A stretch of 64,000 nt of DNA from Clostridia bacterium (GTDB lineage: Bacteria; Bacillota; Clostridia; Christensenellales; Aristaeellaceae). Position numbers and translations under genes: made by a program. The notes under the pieces are model-generated. The model saw only the letters and a list, made by a program, of their open reading frames with translations, was not told where the DNA came from and did not search any database. Shown here one piece after another: positions 42,829-51,493 of the stretch (within the stretch, counting starts at the first letter, position 1; each line of letters opens with the position of its first letter). The DNA lies in NCBI GenBank assembly GCA_017541205.1, contig JAFXZO010000086.1, positions 89,652 to 153,651 of the forward strand. The letters are read 5' to 3'.

Positions 42829-42857
42829 TTGTCAGAAGGAGCGGAATAGGCTATAAT
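42829..42857 (+). promoter_or_regulatory. GH31 gene promoter
   Basis: TTGTCA at 42829-42834, 17 bp, TATAAT at 42852-42857; CDS starts at 42895. Confidence 0.75.
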
Positions 42858-42894
42858 GGCAGCGGAGGCCAAATGAACAGGAAAGGATGTTCTT

Positions 42895-44919
42895 ATGATT
42901 TTTTTGAAAGAGGAGAACGCCCTGATCGCCAAGCGGCAGGGAGAGCTTTTGCGGATCGAAGCCTGGGGCCCGGACAGCCTGCGCGTGCGCGCGACCATGT
43001 ATCCCGAATGGACCGGGCGGGACTGGGCGCTGACCGAAGCGCCCGCGGACACCCGCGCGGCGGTCGGGATCGGCGCGCAGTCCCTGCGCGCGGGGGACGG
43101 CAGCTTCTGGGACGCGCCGCTTGCGAGCATTGAAAACGGCCGGATCAAGGCGACGGTCAACCACAGCGGCGTCATCACCTTTTACCGCGACGGCAAGGAG
43201 CTCCTGCGCGAATACAGCCGGTTTTACGATGGCTCCGTCACCCGGGAAAGCCACTGCCTGAAGGTGGCCAGCCGCGAATGGCTCCCTTACACCGCGGGCG
43301 ATTATAAGCTGACCGTGCGTTTCCAGCCCAACGACGGCGAAAAGCTCTTCGGCATGGGCCAGTACCAGCAGCCGTACATGGATATGAAGGGGTGCGTGCT
43401 GGAATTGGCGCAGCGCAATTCCCAGATCACGGTGCCCTTCGCCCTGTCCAACCTGGGCTACGGCTTTTTGTGGAACAATCCGGCGGTGGGCAAGGTTTCC
43501 TTCGGCAGGAACCTGACCGAGTGGGTGGCGCTGGCGTGCAAGGAAATGGACTATTGGATCACCGTCGCGGATAAGCCCAACGAGATCCTCTACAACTACA
43601 CCGCCGTGACCGGCCGCGCGCCCATGATGCGCGAGGACTGCATGGGCCTGTGGCAGTGCAAGCTGCGCTACCGCACACAGGAAGAGGTGCTGTCCGTCGC
43701 GCGCAGGTATCACGAATTGAACATCCCCATCGACGTGATCGTGATCGACTTCTTCCATTGGACGGTGCAGGGCGATTGGAAATTCGACGAAACCTACTGG
43801 CCCGATCCCAAGGCCATGGTGGATGAGCTGCACGGAATGGGCATCAAGGTGATGGTCTCCATCTGGCCGAGCGTCGACCGCCGCAGCGAAAACTTTCATG
43901 AAATGATGGAGCGCGGCCTGCTCATCCGCACGGAGCGCGGCGCGGCCCAGACCTACGATTATCAGGGCGACTGCGTGCAGATCGACCCCTTCAACCCCGA
44001 AACCCGCGCTTATGTCTGGGAAAAGTGCAAGCGGCATTACCACGATTTCGGCATCGATTTCTTCTGGCTGGACAATTCCGAGCCGGACCTGACCAAGTAC
44101 GATTTCGACAACCTGCGCTATTACGCGGGCCCGGCCTTGGAATGCAGCAACCTGTACCCGCAGTATTACAGCCGCGTGTTCTTTGATCCCATGGCTAAAA
44201 ACGGCGAACAGCCCGTGAACCTGCTTCGCTCCGCCTGGGCGGGCAGCCAGAAATACGGCAACGTGGTCTGGAGCGGCGACGTGCCCTCCTCCTGGGAAGC
44301 GCTGCGCGACCAGTTGGCCGCGGGGCTGTCCATCGGCCTTGCCGGCATCCCCTGGTGGAATACGGACATCGGCGGCTTTATGGAAGGCAACGTGAACGAC
44401 CCGGATTTCCGGCAGCTGCTGATCCGCTGGTACGAATGGGCGGTGTTCACGCCCGTGATGCGCCTGCACGGCGACCGCGAGCCCTTTACCATCCCGCCCC
44501 TGGACAACCGCGAGCGCGGCGGCGGATACCTGCATACCGGCCAGCCGACCGAAATGTGGGCCCTGGGCGAGGAAATCTTTGCGATCATGAAGCAGGGGTA
44601 CGACCTGCGCGTGAAGCTCAAGCCGTATTTGAAGCGTTTGTATCAGGACGCGCACGAAAACGGCTCCCCGCTCCTGCGCGCCATGTTCTATGAGTTCCCG
44701 CAGGATCACGCCTGCTGGGATTTGACGGACCAGTACATGTTCGGCCCGGATTACCTGGTCGCCCCCATCCTGACCCCGGACACCTTTGAACGCGCCGTTT
44801 ACCTGCCTGCCGGCCAGTGGGAGGATATCCACACCGGCGAGCAATACGCGGGCGGCCGTACCGTGCGCGTATCCGCCCCGCTGGAATATATCCCCGTGTT
44901 CCGCCGCAGGAACGCCTGA
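42895..44919 (+). CDS. Glycoside hydrolase family 31 (alpha-xylosidase or alpha-glucosidase type)
   Basis: A 674-residue GH31 enzyme without signal peptide. The nucleophile is D393 in DFFWLDNSEPD (YicI-like WLDxxEP). The acid/base is D462 in WSGDVPSSWEALRDQLAAGLSIGLAGIPWWNTDIGGF. The N-terminal galactose-mutarotase-like domain and the C-terminal beta domains (EYIPVFRRRNA) are present. The NSEPD motif and the GIPWWNTDIGGF loop resemble alpha-xylosidases, so release of xylose from imported xyloglucan-type oligosaccharides is plausible but not proven. It begins after a consensus promoter and AGGAAAGG. Confidence 0.92.
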   Translation: MIFLKEENALIAKRQGELLRIEAWGPDSLRVRATMYPEWTGRDWALTEAPADTRAAVGIGAQSLRAGDGSFWDAPLASIENGRIKATVNHSGVITFYRDGKELLREYSRFYDGSVTRESHCLKVASREWLPYTAGDYKLTVRFQPNDGEKLFGMGQYQQPYMDMKGCVLELAQRNSQITVPFALSNLGYGFLWNNPAVGKVSFGRNLTEWVALACKEMDYWITVADKPNEILYNYTAVTGRAPMMREDCMGLWQCKLRYRTQEEVLSVARRYHELNIPIDVIVIDFFHWTVQGDWKFDETYWPDPKAMVDELHGMGIKVMVSIWPSVDRRSENFHEMMERGLLIRTERGAAQTYDYQGDCVQIDPFNPETRAYVWEKCKRHYHDFGIDFFWLDNSEPDLTKYDFDNLRYYAGPALECSNLYPQYYSRVFFDPMAKNGEQPVNLLRSAWAGSQKYGNVVWSGDVPSSWEALRDQLAAGLSIGLAGIPWWNTDIGGFMEGNVNDPDFRQLLIRWYEWAVFTPVMRLHGDREPFTIPPLDNRERGGGYLHTGQPTEMWALGEEIFAIMKQGYDLRVKLKPYLKRLYQDAHENGSPLLRAMFYEFPQDHACWDLTDQYMFGPDYLVAPILTPDTFERAVYLPAGQWEDIHTGEQYAGGRTVRVSAPLEYIPVFRRRNA

Positions 44920-44945
44920 CGCGAAATCGAATCAATGGAAAAAAC

Positions 44946-45000
44946 GCTGGGGGAAACCGCCTGTCAGCCATCGAGGGCGGTTTCCCCCAGCATTCTTTTT
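44946..45000 (+). terminator. GH31 terminator: GGGGGAAACC hairpin repeat, copy B
   Basis: GCTGGGGGAAACCGCC (44946-44961) pairs perfectly with 44976-44991 and is followed by CATTCTTTTTG. The outer half is the same CTGGGGGAAACC as in copies A and C; here the hairpin clearly acts as a terminator. Confidence 0.8.
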
Positions 45001-45008
45001 GCGTTATA

Positions 45009-45178
45009 CTTTTCTCGGGTTAAAAGATTATCAGATTTGGGATGTATTTTTCGTTCCGGCTAAGCTGAACGAAGGGAGGCGCAGCAGCGCTGCGTTGACC
45101 GGGGCAGCGCCGAGCGTTTGAAGCGACGCCGGAGCGGAAAAGACGTCCAAAGATGATGAGATTTTAGCCTGAGAAAAG
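45009..45178. repeat. Large imperfect palindrome filling the GH31-unknown gene gap
   Basis: Arms 45009-45060 and 45128-45178 are inverted copies matching at about 38 of 52 positions (both begin CTTTTCTC and end CTCCGGC or TTCCGGC). The 67-bp centre holds a small palindrome, GCAGCAGCGCTGC-like. It is non-coding and ends two bases before the stop of the next gene. Confidence 0.65.
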
Positions 45179-45180
45179 GA

Positions 45181-45618
45181 TTAAGCGTACGCTTTTGCTT
45201 TCAGCGCCTTGTAGACTTCCTTCTGCGCGGGCAGGCGTTCCCAGCGGCGGTAGCGATGGCCGTATTCCTCGAGCAGCTTTGCCGCGGCTTCCGGGGACAG
45301 AAAAGGGATCAGCGGCAGGACATGGCGCTCGATTGCGCGGAGCATCCATTCCGCGGCGAGGGGCCAGGGCTTGCCGTCGTCCGGCTTAAACAGGAAGCGG
45401 ACGGTTTTTTCGGCGTCTGCAGGCGTCGGCCCGGTGGCGCAGATCGCGTCCACCGCCTTTTTCACGCGTTCGTCCAGCCGCGTATGGCAGGCGTCGTCCT
45501 TGAGGGAGCGCCCGAAGCCCAGCAGCCCTTCGGCCGGCCGCGCCTTCTTCTGATAGTTCTCCAGATCCAGGCGGTAATCCGCGAACGCCTGTTCCAAATC
45601 CGCAAACAATTCTTCCAT
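45181..45618 (-). CDS. Hypothetical protein (145 aa), unrecognised
   Basis: A soluble, mostly helical, charged protein (MEELFADLEQAFADYRLDLENYQ...). Features are a Trp-containing segment GKPWPLAAEWMLRAIERHVLPLIPFLSPEAAAKLLEEYG and a basic end. No signal peptide, membrane helix or catalytic motif is visible. AGGATGAAGCGGG precedes the ATG. It follows the small membrane protein gene by 13 bp and probably shares its transcript. I do not recognise the family. Confidence 0.65.
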   Translation of the reverse strand: MEELFADLEQAFADYRLDLENYQKKARPAEGLLGFGRSLKDDACHTRLDERVKKAVDAICATGPTPADAEKTVRFLFKPDDGKPWPLAAEWMLRAIERHVLPLIPFLSPEAAAKLLEEYGHRYRRWERLPAQKEVYKALKAKAYA

Positions 45619-45631
45619 CCCGCTTCATCCT

Positions 45632-45883
45632 CTACTTCATGCTGCTGTCGTCCTCGGGCGGCTTTTTTTCTTTTTCTTCCTGCAAAGCGCGCTTCCAGAT
45701 CAGGAAGGCGTACACGAAGAGCGCGGCCCCGGACAGCACGAACAGCGCGATGAACGCGAATCGCGCGGGCGTCGACATGGAGGTATCCAGCTCATTCCGA
45801 TCCCGGAACAGCTCATACGCCAAATACACCAGATATCCGCCCACGATCCCGAACATCAAGGACCGCGTTTTTCCGTTGTTCAA
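45632..45883 (-). CDS. Small two-helix membrane protein (83 aa), unrecognised
   Basis: Two hydrophobic segments (RSLMFGIVGGYLVYLAYELF and FAFIALFVLSGAALFVYAFLIW) and a charged cytoplasmic tail (EKEKKPPEDDSSMK). It probably starts with TTG at 45883, since no ATG in frame has a ribosome site and AGGCAGG lies upstream. Resembles small DUF-type envelope proteins of Firmicutes; no function can be assigned. Confidence 0.6.
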   Translation of the reverse strand: MNNGKTRSLMFGIVGGYLVYLAYELFRDRNELDTSMSTPARFAFIALFVLSGAALFVYAFLIWKRALQEEKEKKPPEDDSSMK

Positions 45884-45913
45884 TGCATTTCGCCTGCCTT
45901 TACGACGGATAAG

Positions 45914-45939
45914 CCCCGCGGCTGCCGGCAGCCGCGGGG
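45914..45939. terminator. Perfect GC-rich palindrome after the sugar transporter operon
   Basis: A 26-bp perfect palindrome (CCCCGCGGCTGCC and its complement) 23 bp after the permease stop. The T tracts are weak on both sides, so it may stabilise 3' ends as much as terminate. Confidence 0.55.
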
Positions 45940-45961
45940 ACTTTTGGGAAAATACCGATCA

Positions 45962-47140
45962 TTACTTTTCGCGTTTCTTGGACAGGATGTCGAACACCAC
46001 GGCGGCCAGCAGCACCGCGCCCTTGACCACGCGCTGGTAGTTCTGGTCGAGCTTGATCAGGCTCATGCCCAGGTTGATCACGCCGATCAGCGTGGCGCCG
46101 ATCACCATGCCCAGCACGGATCCCGCGCCGCCGCTGGCGCTGACGCCGCCCACCACGCAGGCGGAAATGGCGTCCATCTCATAGTTCTTGCCGGCGTTGG
46201 CGAAGGCGTTGCCGAAGCGCGCCATGTTCGCCATGGTGGCGATGCTGGTGAGCACGGCCATGTTCAGGTACGCCACAAACATGATCCGCCGCGTGTTGAC
46301 GCCGGAGAGGCGAGCCGCCTCTATGTTGCTGCCCACCACGTAGAAGTGGCGGCCGATGGTGGTTTTGCTGGTGATAAAGCTGTAAATCAGCACGATGCCG
46401 GCCGCCCACAGCAGCGTCGTGGGGAGGCCGCCGCCATAAGCCAGCTTGTAGGTAAGCAGCAGGATGGCCGCGGCGCCGATGCCGCTCTTGGCGGCGGCAG
46501 CCTGGATGGAATCCGCCTCATAGCCCTTTGCCAGCCTGTTTTTCCTGGTCATGAACACGGTGAGCACCACGATGCCCGCCGCCAGCAGGCCGAAGAGGAA
46601 GCACGGCCAGTTGAACACACCCTCCGCGGTGGGGAATACGCGGCCGTAGAAGATGCTTTTGAAGGTATCAGGGAAATTGGTGAGGGATTTGGTGTCCGGG
46701 TTCGCCACGCTCAGGATCTCGGTGCCCAGGCCGCGGAAGGCCAGGAAGCCCGTCAGGGTGGCGATCCACGGCGGAATGTGCACATACGCGATCAGGAAGC
46801 CCAGCACGACGCCGTACCCGATGCCGATGAGCAGCATCAGCAGGATGGATACGCCCGTGCCCATGGCCATGGCCTGGGCGGACATGAACACGCCGCCGAT
46901 CGCGCCAAGCAAACATACCACCGCGCCGCAGCTCAGGTCGATATTGCCGCCGGTGAGCATGCACATCAGCATGCCGGTGCCCAGGATGAACACGTAGGTG
47001 TTTTGGTTGATCAGTTCGCTGAAATTGGCCGAGCTAAAAATGTCGCCATGCGTCAGGAACAGAAACAGAACATACACAAGAACCAGGACAATCAGCATTG
47101 CATTCTTTTTCAAAATGGAAGCAACCGATGTATTTTTCAT
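45962..47140 (-). CDS. Monosaccharide ABC transporter permease, second paralogue (MmsB/GguB type)
   Basis: A 392-residue permease of the BPD_transp_2 (ribose/xylose) family with about nine helices. Family segments are [80 protein letters not shown] and the NYEMDAISACVVGGVSASGGAGSVLGMVIGATL permease signature. It is clearly paralogous to the permease encoded 21 bp upstream, and ends with a Lys-Arg tail (LSKKREK) like its partner. AAGGAGG precedes the ATG. Last gene of the operon. Confidence 0.92.
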   Translation of the reverse strand: MKNTSVASILKKNAMLIVLVLVYVLFLFLTHGDIFSSANFSELINQNTYVFILGTGMLMCMLTGGNIDLSCGAVVCLLGAIGGVFMSAQAMAMGTGVSILLMLLIGIGYGVVLGFLIAYVHIPPWIATLTGFLAFRGLGTEILSVANPDTKSLTNFPDTFKSIFYGRVFPTAEGVFNWPCFLFGLLAAGIVVLTVFMTRKNRLAKGYEADSIQAAAAKSGIGAAAILLLTYKLAYGGGLPTTLLWAAGIVLIYSFITSKTTIGRHFYVVGSNIEAARLSGVNTRRIMFVAYLNMAVLTSIATMANMARFGNAFANAGKNYEMDAISACVVGGVSASGGAGSVLGMVIGATLIGVINLGMSLIKLDQNYQRVVKGAVLLAAVVFDILSKKREK

Positions 47141-47161
47141 GTTTTTGTCCTCCTTCCTGCA

Positions 47162-48511
47162 TTACCGCTTCTGACGTTTGGACAGTACGTCGAACAGCAC
47201 AGCCACCAGAAGCACCAGGCCCTTGACGACCTTCTGATAGTTCTGGGGCGTGCTGATCAGGTTCATGCCCTTGTTGATGATGCCCATCAGCGTGGCGCCG
47301 ATGATCATGCCGGATACCTTGCCGATGCCGCCGTAAGCCGACGCGCCGCCGATGAAGCAGGCGGCGATGGCGTCCATTTCGTATCCGTCGCCGGCGTTCG
47401 CCGGGTCGATGCCCTTGTTGTACCCGGCGGCCAGGATGCCCGCGAGACCGGCCAGCAAGCCGATGTTGGCGTAGGCGAACCAATACACGTTCCGGGTCTT
47501 GACGCCGGAAAGGGCCGTTGCCTTTTCGTTGCCGCCCACGGCGTACAGATGGCGGCCGATGGCGGTTTTATTGGTGACATAAGCGTAAATCCCCAGCACC
47601 AGCGACACCCATACCAGCGCCATGGGGAAGCCGCGGTAGAAGCTCATATCCAGGCACACCCACAGGATCAGCAGGGAAATCAGCACCGTGGAGGCCACCT
47701 GGGCCGGAATGGACTGGCTGATGTTCATTTTCTTCTGCACCAGGATCTTGCGGACCTTGAGCGCGACGAATATCAGCGCCACCACGATGCCGATGCACAT
47801 ACAGGTCACGTTGAAATTCTTTACGCCGTTGAAATTGGTGCCGGGCAGCAAGGCCACCCAGAACCCATCCTTGTTCAGCATCGCCGCTTCCACGTTGGGC
47901 AGCAGGTTTTTCATGAAATCCGGAATGTAGCTGGTCTTCGTGACGCCGAAGAACTGCAGGAAATCGGCAAAATCCGCGTTGCCGCGCTGGCCGCCCAGGA
48001 TGGCGCTGGCGATGCCGCGGAAGGCGTACATGCCCGCCAGGGTGGCGATGAACGCCGGCACCCGGATCTTGGCGATCCAGAAGCCCTGGAAAACGCCGAT
48101 GGCCAGGCCGGTGAGCAGCATCACCAGCACCGCCCACCACATATTGATCCCTGCGGACATCATGATGCAGCCGATGCCGCCGGTAAAACACACCACGGAA
48201 CCGACGGACAAATCGATGTTGCCGCCGGTGAGGATGCACAGCAGCATGCCCGCAGCCAGCACGAACACGTACGCGTTCTCGCCGATCAGGTTGGTGATTT
48301 CCTTATTGGAAAGGATCTTCCAATCCGACATGATGCCAAAGGCGATCACCACCGCCACCAGGGCGATGATCATGGTGTACTTTTGAAGAAATTCCCGAAC
48401 CTTCAATCGCTGCATCAGCTCGATGAACTTCTGCCAGGAGGTAAGCTGCCCTCCGGAATCTCCGCCGCCCCCGGCCGGCTGGGCCAGCATCTCTTTATTG
48501 CTCATTCTCAC
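47162..48511 (-). CDS. Monosaccharide ABC transporter permease, first paralogue (MmsB/GguB type)
   Basis: A 449-residue permease with a hydrophilic N-terminal extension (about 1-40, Gly- and Gln-rich) before the helices. Signature segments are [75 protein letters not shown] and [37 protein letters not shown] at 48511 overlaps the ATPase stop (GTGA); ATG at 48505 is the alternative. Compared with the second permease it has an extra loop of about 50 residues in the middle ([20 protein letters not shown]...). Confidence 0.92.
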   Translation of the reverse strand: MRMSNKEMLAQPAGGGGDSGGQLTSWQKFIELMQRLKVREFLQKYTMIIALVAVVIAFGIMSDWKILSNKEITNLIGENAYVFVLAAGMLLCILTGGNIDLSVGSVVCFTGGIGCIMMSAGINMWWAVLVMLLTGLAIGVFQGFWIAKIRVPAFIATLAGMYAFRGIASAILGGQRGNADFADFLQFFGVTKTSYIPDFMKNLLPNVEAAMLNKDGFWVALLPGTNFNGVKNFNVTCMCIGIVVALIFVALKVRKILVQKKMNISQSIPAQVASTVLISLLILWVCLDMSFYRGFPMALVWVSLVLGIYAYVTNKTAIGRHLYAVGGNEKATALSGVKTRNVYWFAYANIGLLAGLAGILAAGYNKGIDPANAGDGYEMDAIAACFIGGASAYGGIGKVSGMIIGATLMGIINKGMNLISTPQNYQKVVKGLVLLVAVLFDVLSKRQKR

Positions 48512-50052
48512 GCACCCCTTCCCGATCTGAGGATCGCCGTCATGATGCTTTCCTGCGTAGCTTCCGCCGCCTTCATTTCACCGATGATCTTCGCCTCGTT
48601 CATAATATAGATGCGGTCGCTCATGCCCAGCACCTCGGGCAGCTCGGAAGAAATCAGCACCACGCACTTGCCCGCCGCGGCCAGATCGTTGATAATGCAG
48701 TAAATTTCATATTTCGCGCCCACGTCGATGCCGCGGGTAGGCTCGTCCAGCAGCAGGATATCGGGCTCTGCGAACATCCACTTGGCAAGCAGCACCTTCT
48801 GCTGGTTGCCGCCGGACAAATTGCCCACCAGCTGCTCCACGGAAGGCGTTTTGATCTTCAGCTTGCCCCGATATTCCTCCGCCGCGGCGTATTCCTTGTC
48901 GCCGTCGATGACGGAATGGCTGGAGATGGCCTCCAGATTGGCCAGGGACGTATTCACCTTGATGGACTGGCTGAGCACCAGGCCGTTGCCCTTGCGGTCC
49001 TCGGTGACATAGGCGATCTTGTGCTTAATGGCGTCCGAAGCGCTTTTGCGCAGGTGAACGTGCTTCCCGTCCAGCTTCAGTTCGCCGGAAAAATTCACGC
49101 CGTAGCTGCGGCCGAAAATGCTCATGGCCAGCTCCGTGCGCCCGGCGCCCATCAGGCCGTATATGCCGACCACCTCGCCCTGGCGGACGTACATGGAAAC
49201 GTCGTCCACAACTTTGCGCTCTGTATAAAGGGGATGGTGCACGGTCCAGTGATTGACCTCCAGCCGGACGTCCCCGATCTTGACGTTTTCGCGCTTGGGG
49301 AAGCGGTTGGTGATCTCGCGGCCCACCATGCCCCGGATGATCCTTTCTTCGCTCACGGGCTCCTTGCCGTGATTGTCAATGGTTTCGATGGTGGCGCCGT
49401 CGCGCACCACGGTGATCTTGTCCGCCACGTAGGATACTTCGTTCAGCTTGTGGGAAATGATGATCATGGTCATTCCCTGCTTCTTGAAGCTGAGCATCAG
49501 ATCCAACAGCGCCCTCGAATCCTCTTCGTTCAGGGAAGAGGTCGGCTCGTCCAGGATCAGCAGCCGCGCCTTCTTGGCCAGCGCCTTGGCGATTTCTACC
49601 AGCTGCTGCTTGCCCGTTCCGATATTTTTGATCTGTACTTTGGAGCTTTCCTTGAGGCCCACCATTCTCAGGTATTTATCGGCCTCCGCGTAGGTCTTGT
49701 TCCAATTGATGGCCAGGCTGTGGCCGCATTCATTGCCCAGGTACATGTTTTCGCCGATGGTCATTTCCGGCACCAGCGCCAGTTCCTGATGAATGATAAC
49801 GATGCCCAGCTTTTCCGAATCCTTGATATTGGAAAACCTGCACACCTTTCCGTCGTAGATGATATCGCCTTCGTATGTGCCGAAAGGATAGATGCCGCTC
49901 AGCACGTTCATCAGCGTGGATTTGCCCGCGCCGTTTTCGCCCACCAGCGCGTGGATCTCCCCCTCTTCTACCTGAAGGTTGACGTTGTCCAGGGCTTTTA
50001 CGCCGGGAAAGGTTTTGGTAATGTTTTTCATTTCCAGCAAAATCTTTGCCAT
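48508..50052 (-). CDS. Monosaccharide ABC transporter ATPase (MmsA/GguA type, double cassette)
   Basis: A 514-residue ATPase with two cassettes. The first has Walker [17 protein letters not shown] and Walker [18 protein letters not shown]. The second has signature [16 protein letters not shown] and Walker [19 protein letters not shown]; its Walker A is altered to [10 protein letters not shown] as usual for RbsA/MglA-type proteins. The sequence [41 protein letters not shown] is the MmsA/GguA opening. It drives the two permeases with the ChvE-like binding protein. Confidence 0.94.
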   Translation of the reverse strand: MAKILLEMKNITKTFPGVKALDNVNLQVEEGEIHALVGENGAGKSTLMNVLSGIYPFGTYEGDIIYDGKVCRFSNIKDSEKLGIVIIHQELALVPEMTIGENMYLGNECGHSLAINWNKTYAEADKYLRMVGLKESSKVQIKNIGTGKQQLVEIAKALAKKARLLILDEPTSSLNEEDSRALLDLMLSFKKQGMTMIIISHKLNEVSYVADKITVVRDGATIETIDNHGKEPVSEERIIRGMVGREITNRFPKRENVKIGDVRLEVNHWTVHHPLYTERKVVDDVSMYVRQGEVVGIYGLMGAGRTELAMSIFGRSYGVNFSGELKLDGKHVHLRKSASDAIKHKIAYVTEDRKGNGLVLSQSIKVNTSLANLEAISSHSVIDGDKEYAAAEEYRGKLKIKTPSVEQLVGNLSGGNQQKVLLAKWMFAEPDILLLDEPTRGIDVGAKYEIYCIINDLAAAGKCVVLISSELPEVLGMSDRIYIMNEAKIIGEMKAAEATQESIMTAILRSGRGA

Positions 50053-50134
50053 GGCTCTCCTTCAACTCCAATCCGATGGAATCCCAACCGTATTGTCAAG
50101 CCCCGTTTCAAGGCCGCGGCTTATCAACCTTAAA

Positions 50135-50165
50135 TGATGCAGGCGGGACGGGCCCGCCTGCATCA
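50135..50165 (-). terminator. Attenuating hairpin between chvE-like gene and transporter genes
   Basis: TGATGCAGGCGGG (50135-50147) pairs perfectly with CCCGCCTGCATCA (50153-50165). On the minus strand it is followed by a modest TTTAAGG, so partial readthrough into the ATPase gene is expected. Confidence 0.6.
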
Positions 50166-50184
50166 ATGAGTTCAGTTCGTCCGA

Positions 50185-51249
50185 TTATTCCGCAACCACG
50201 GGATAGCCGGCGTCGTTCAGTACATAGTAACCGGAATCGATCAGCAGCGCCTGCCAGTTGTCCAGGTTGGCGAACACGGGCTCGCACAGGAAGGAGGGCA
50301 CGGTGATCTTGCCGTTGTTGTAGGTCGTGGTGTCGTTCACGTCGACTTCTTCACCCTTGAAGATCTGGCCGACCATCTTGACGACCTGAGCCGCCAGGGT
50401 ACGGGTATCCTTGAACACGGACATGGCCTGCTTGCCGTCGATCATCTTCGCCATGGTGGCAACGTCGCAGTCCTGGCCGGTGATGATGGGCCATTCGCCG
50501 TCGTAGTTGTCTTCCAGAGCATTGATGACGCCCAGAGCGGTGGAGTCGTTGGAGCACAGCCAGGCATCGATGTTGGAGCCGTCGTCATAGTTGGCCAGGA
50601 TGGCATTGGCGCGGTTCTGGGCGGTCTCAGACTTCCAGCCGGGGGTGGCAACCTTGGCGAATTCGATTTCGCCGGACTTCACGATCAGCTTGCCAGCGTC
50701 CATGTAGGGCTGCAGCACGTCGATCGCGCCCTGATAGAAGTAGCCCGCGTTGTTGTCGCCGGGGTCGCCAGCGGTGATTTCCAGGTTGAAGGGGCCTTCC
50801 GCGTTGTCCAGATCCAGTTCCTTCTTGATGTATTCGCCCTGCACGGTGCCGACCATGTAGTTGTCGAAGGTGGCGTAGTAGGAAACAGCGTCGGATTCCA
50901 TCAGCAGACGGTCATAAGCGATGACCGCAACGCCCTTTTCCTTGGCCAGATCCAGCGCGTTGCCCAGGGCGTCGCCGGTGATGGCGGCGATGATAACGAC
51001 CTTGCAGCCGTTATTGATCATGTTGGTCACCTGGTTCAGCTGCTGCTGCTCGTCGTTGGCGGCATACTGCAGGTCAACTTCATAGCCAGCTTCAATGAAC
51101 ATGGCTTCCATGTAGGAGCCGTCCTGGTTCCAGCGCTGCAGGTCCTTGGTGGGCATCGAAATGCCGACCTTCTCGCCTTCAGCGGAAACCATCGCGCAGG
51201 CGCCCAGCACCAGGCACAGCGCCATCAGGATAGCGACGAACTTTTTCAT
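50185..51249 (-). CDS. Multiple-monosaccharide-binding protein (ChvE-like)
   Basis: A 354-residue type I sugar-binding protein, closest to the ChvE family of glucose/galactose/xylose/arabinose receptors. The signal sequence contains LGAC, a borderline lipobox, followed by AMVSAEGEK. Binding-site segments are PTKDLQRWNQDGSYME, IAYDRLL, DPGDNNA, LCSNDSTALGVINAL, ITGQDCD and NNGKITVPSFLCEPV. It heads the operon with a strong promoter and AAGGAGATG ribosome site. Its mature domain was clearly the source of, or a sister to, the C-terminal half of the fusion protein at 54874-56754. Confidence 0.93.
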   Translation of the reverse strand: MKKFVAILMALCLVLGACAMVSAEGEKVGISMPTKDLQRWNQDGSYMEAMFIEAGYEVDLQYAANDEQQQLNQVTNMINNGCKVVIIAAITGDALGNALDLAKEKGVAVIAYDRLLMESDAVSYYATFDNYMVGTVQGEYIKKELDLDNAEGPFNLEITAGDPGDNNAGYFYQGAIDVLQPYMDAGKLIVKSGEIEFAKVATPGWKSETAQNRANAILANYDDGSNIDAWLCSNDSTALGVINALEDNYDGEWPIITGQDCDVATMAKMIDGKQAMSVFKDTRTLAAQVVKMVGQIFKGEEVDVNDTTTYNNGKITVPSFLCEPVFANLDNWQALLIDSGYYVLNDAGYPVVAE

Positions 51250-51307
51250 AGGACACACATCTCCTTTTTTATTTCCGGCATTGAAAAACCGGACAAGATA
51301 TGGTCAT

Positions 51308-51336
51308 ACTATACACCAGCAGGCCCATTTTGTAAA
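51308..51336 (-). promoter_or_regulatory. Promoter of the monosaccharide transporter operon
   Basis: On the minus strand TTTACA (51336-51331), 17 bp, TATAGT (51313-51308). Confidence 0.7.
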
Positions 51337-51427
51337 GTCCTTTTGACAAATATCGCCAAAAATGGTTGCTTTTTTTCGGTTTTTTATGCACGTAGGATGC
51401 CGTGCGCGCCGGGCCGGTCGGTCTTCG

Positions 51428-51456
51428 TTGCGTTTTTTCTGCCGGGGTGGTATAAT
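51428..51456 (+). promoter_or_regulatory. Promoter of the GH13-like gene
   Basis: TTGCGT at 51428-51433, 17 bp, TATAAT at 51451-51456; GTG start at 51494 with GGGAGGG. Confidence 0.7.
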
Positions 51457-51493
51457 CAGCGCAAGAAAGCCTGCCTCAACGGGAGGGATACGC

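Noticed and set aside
45944-48610. An 888-codon plus-strand frame rich in His, Gln and Asp
   Set aside because: Antisense to two permease genes with clear membrane topology; the odd composition comes from reverse-complemented hydrophobic codons.
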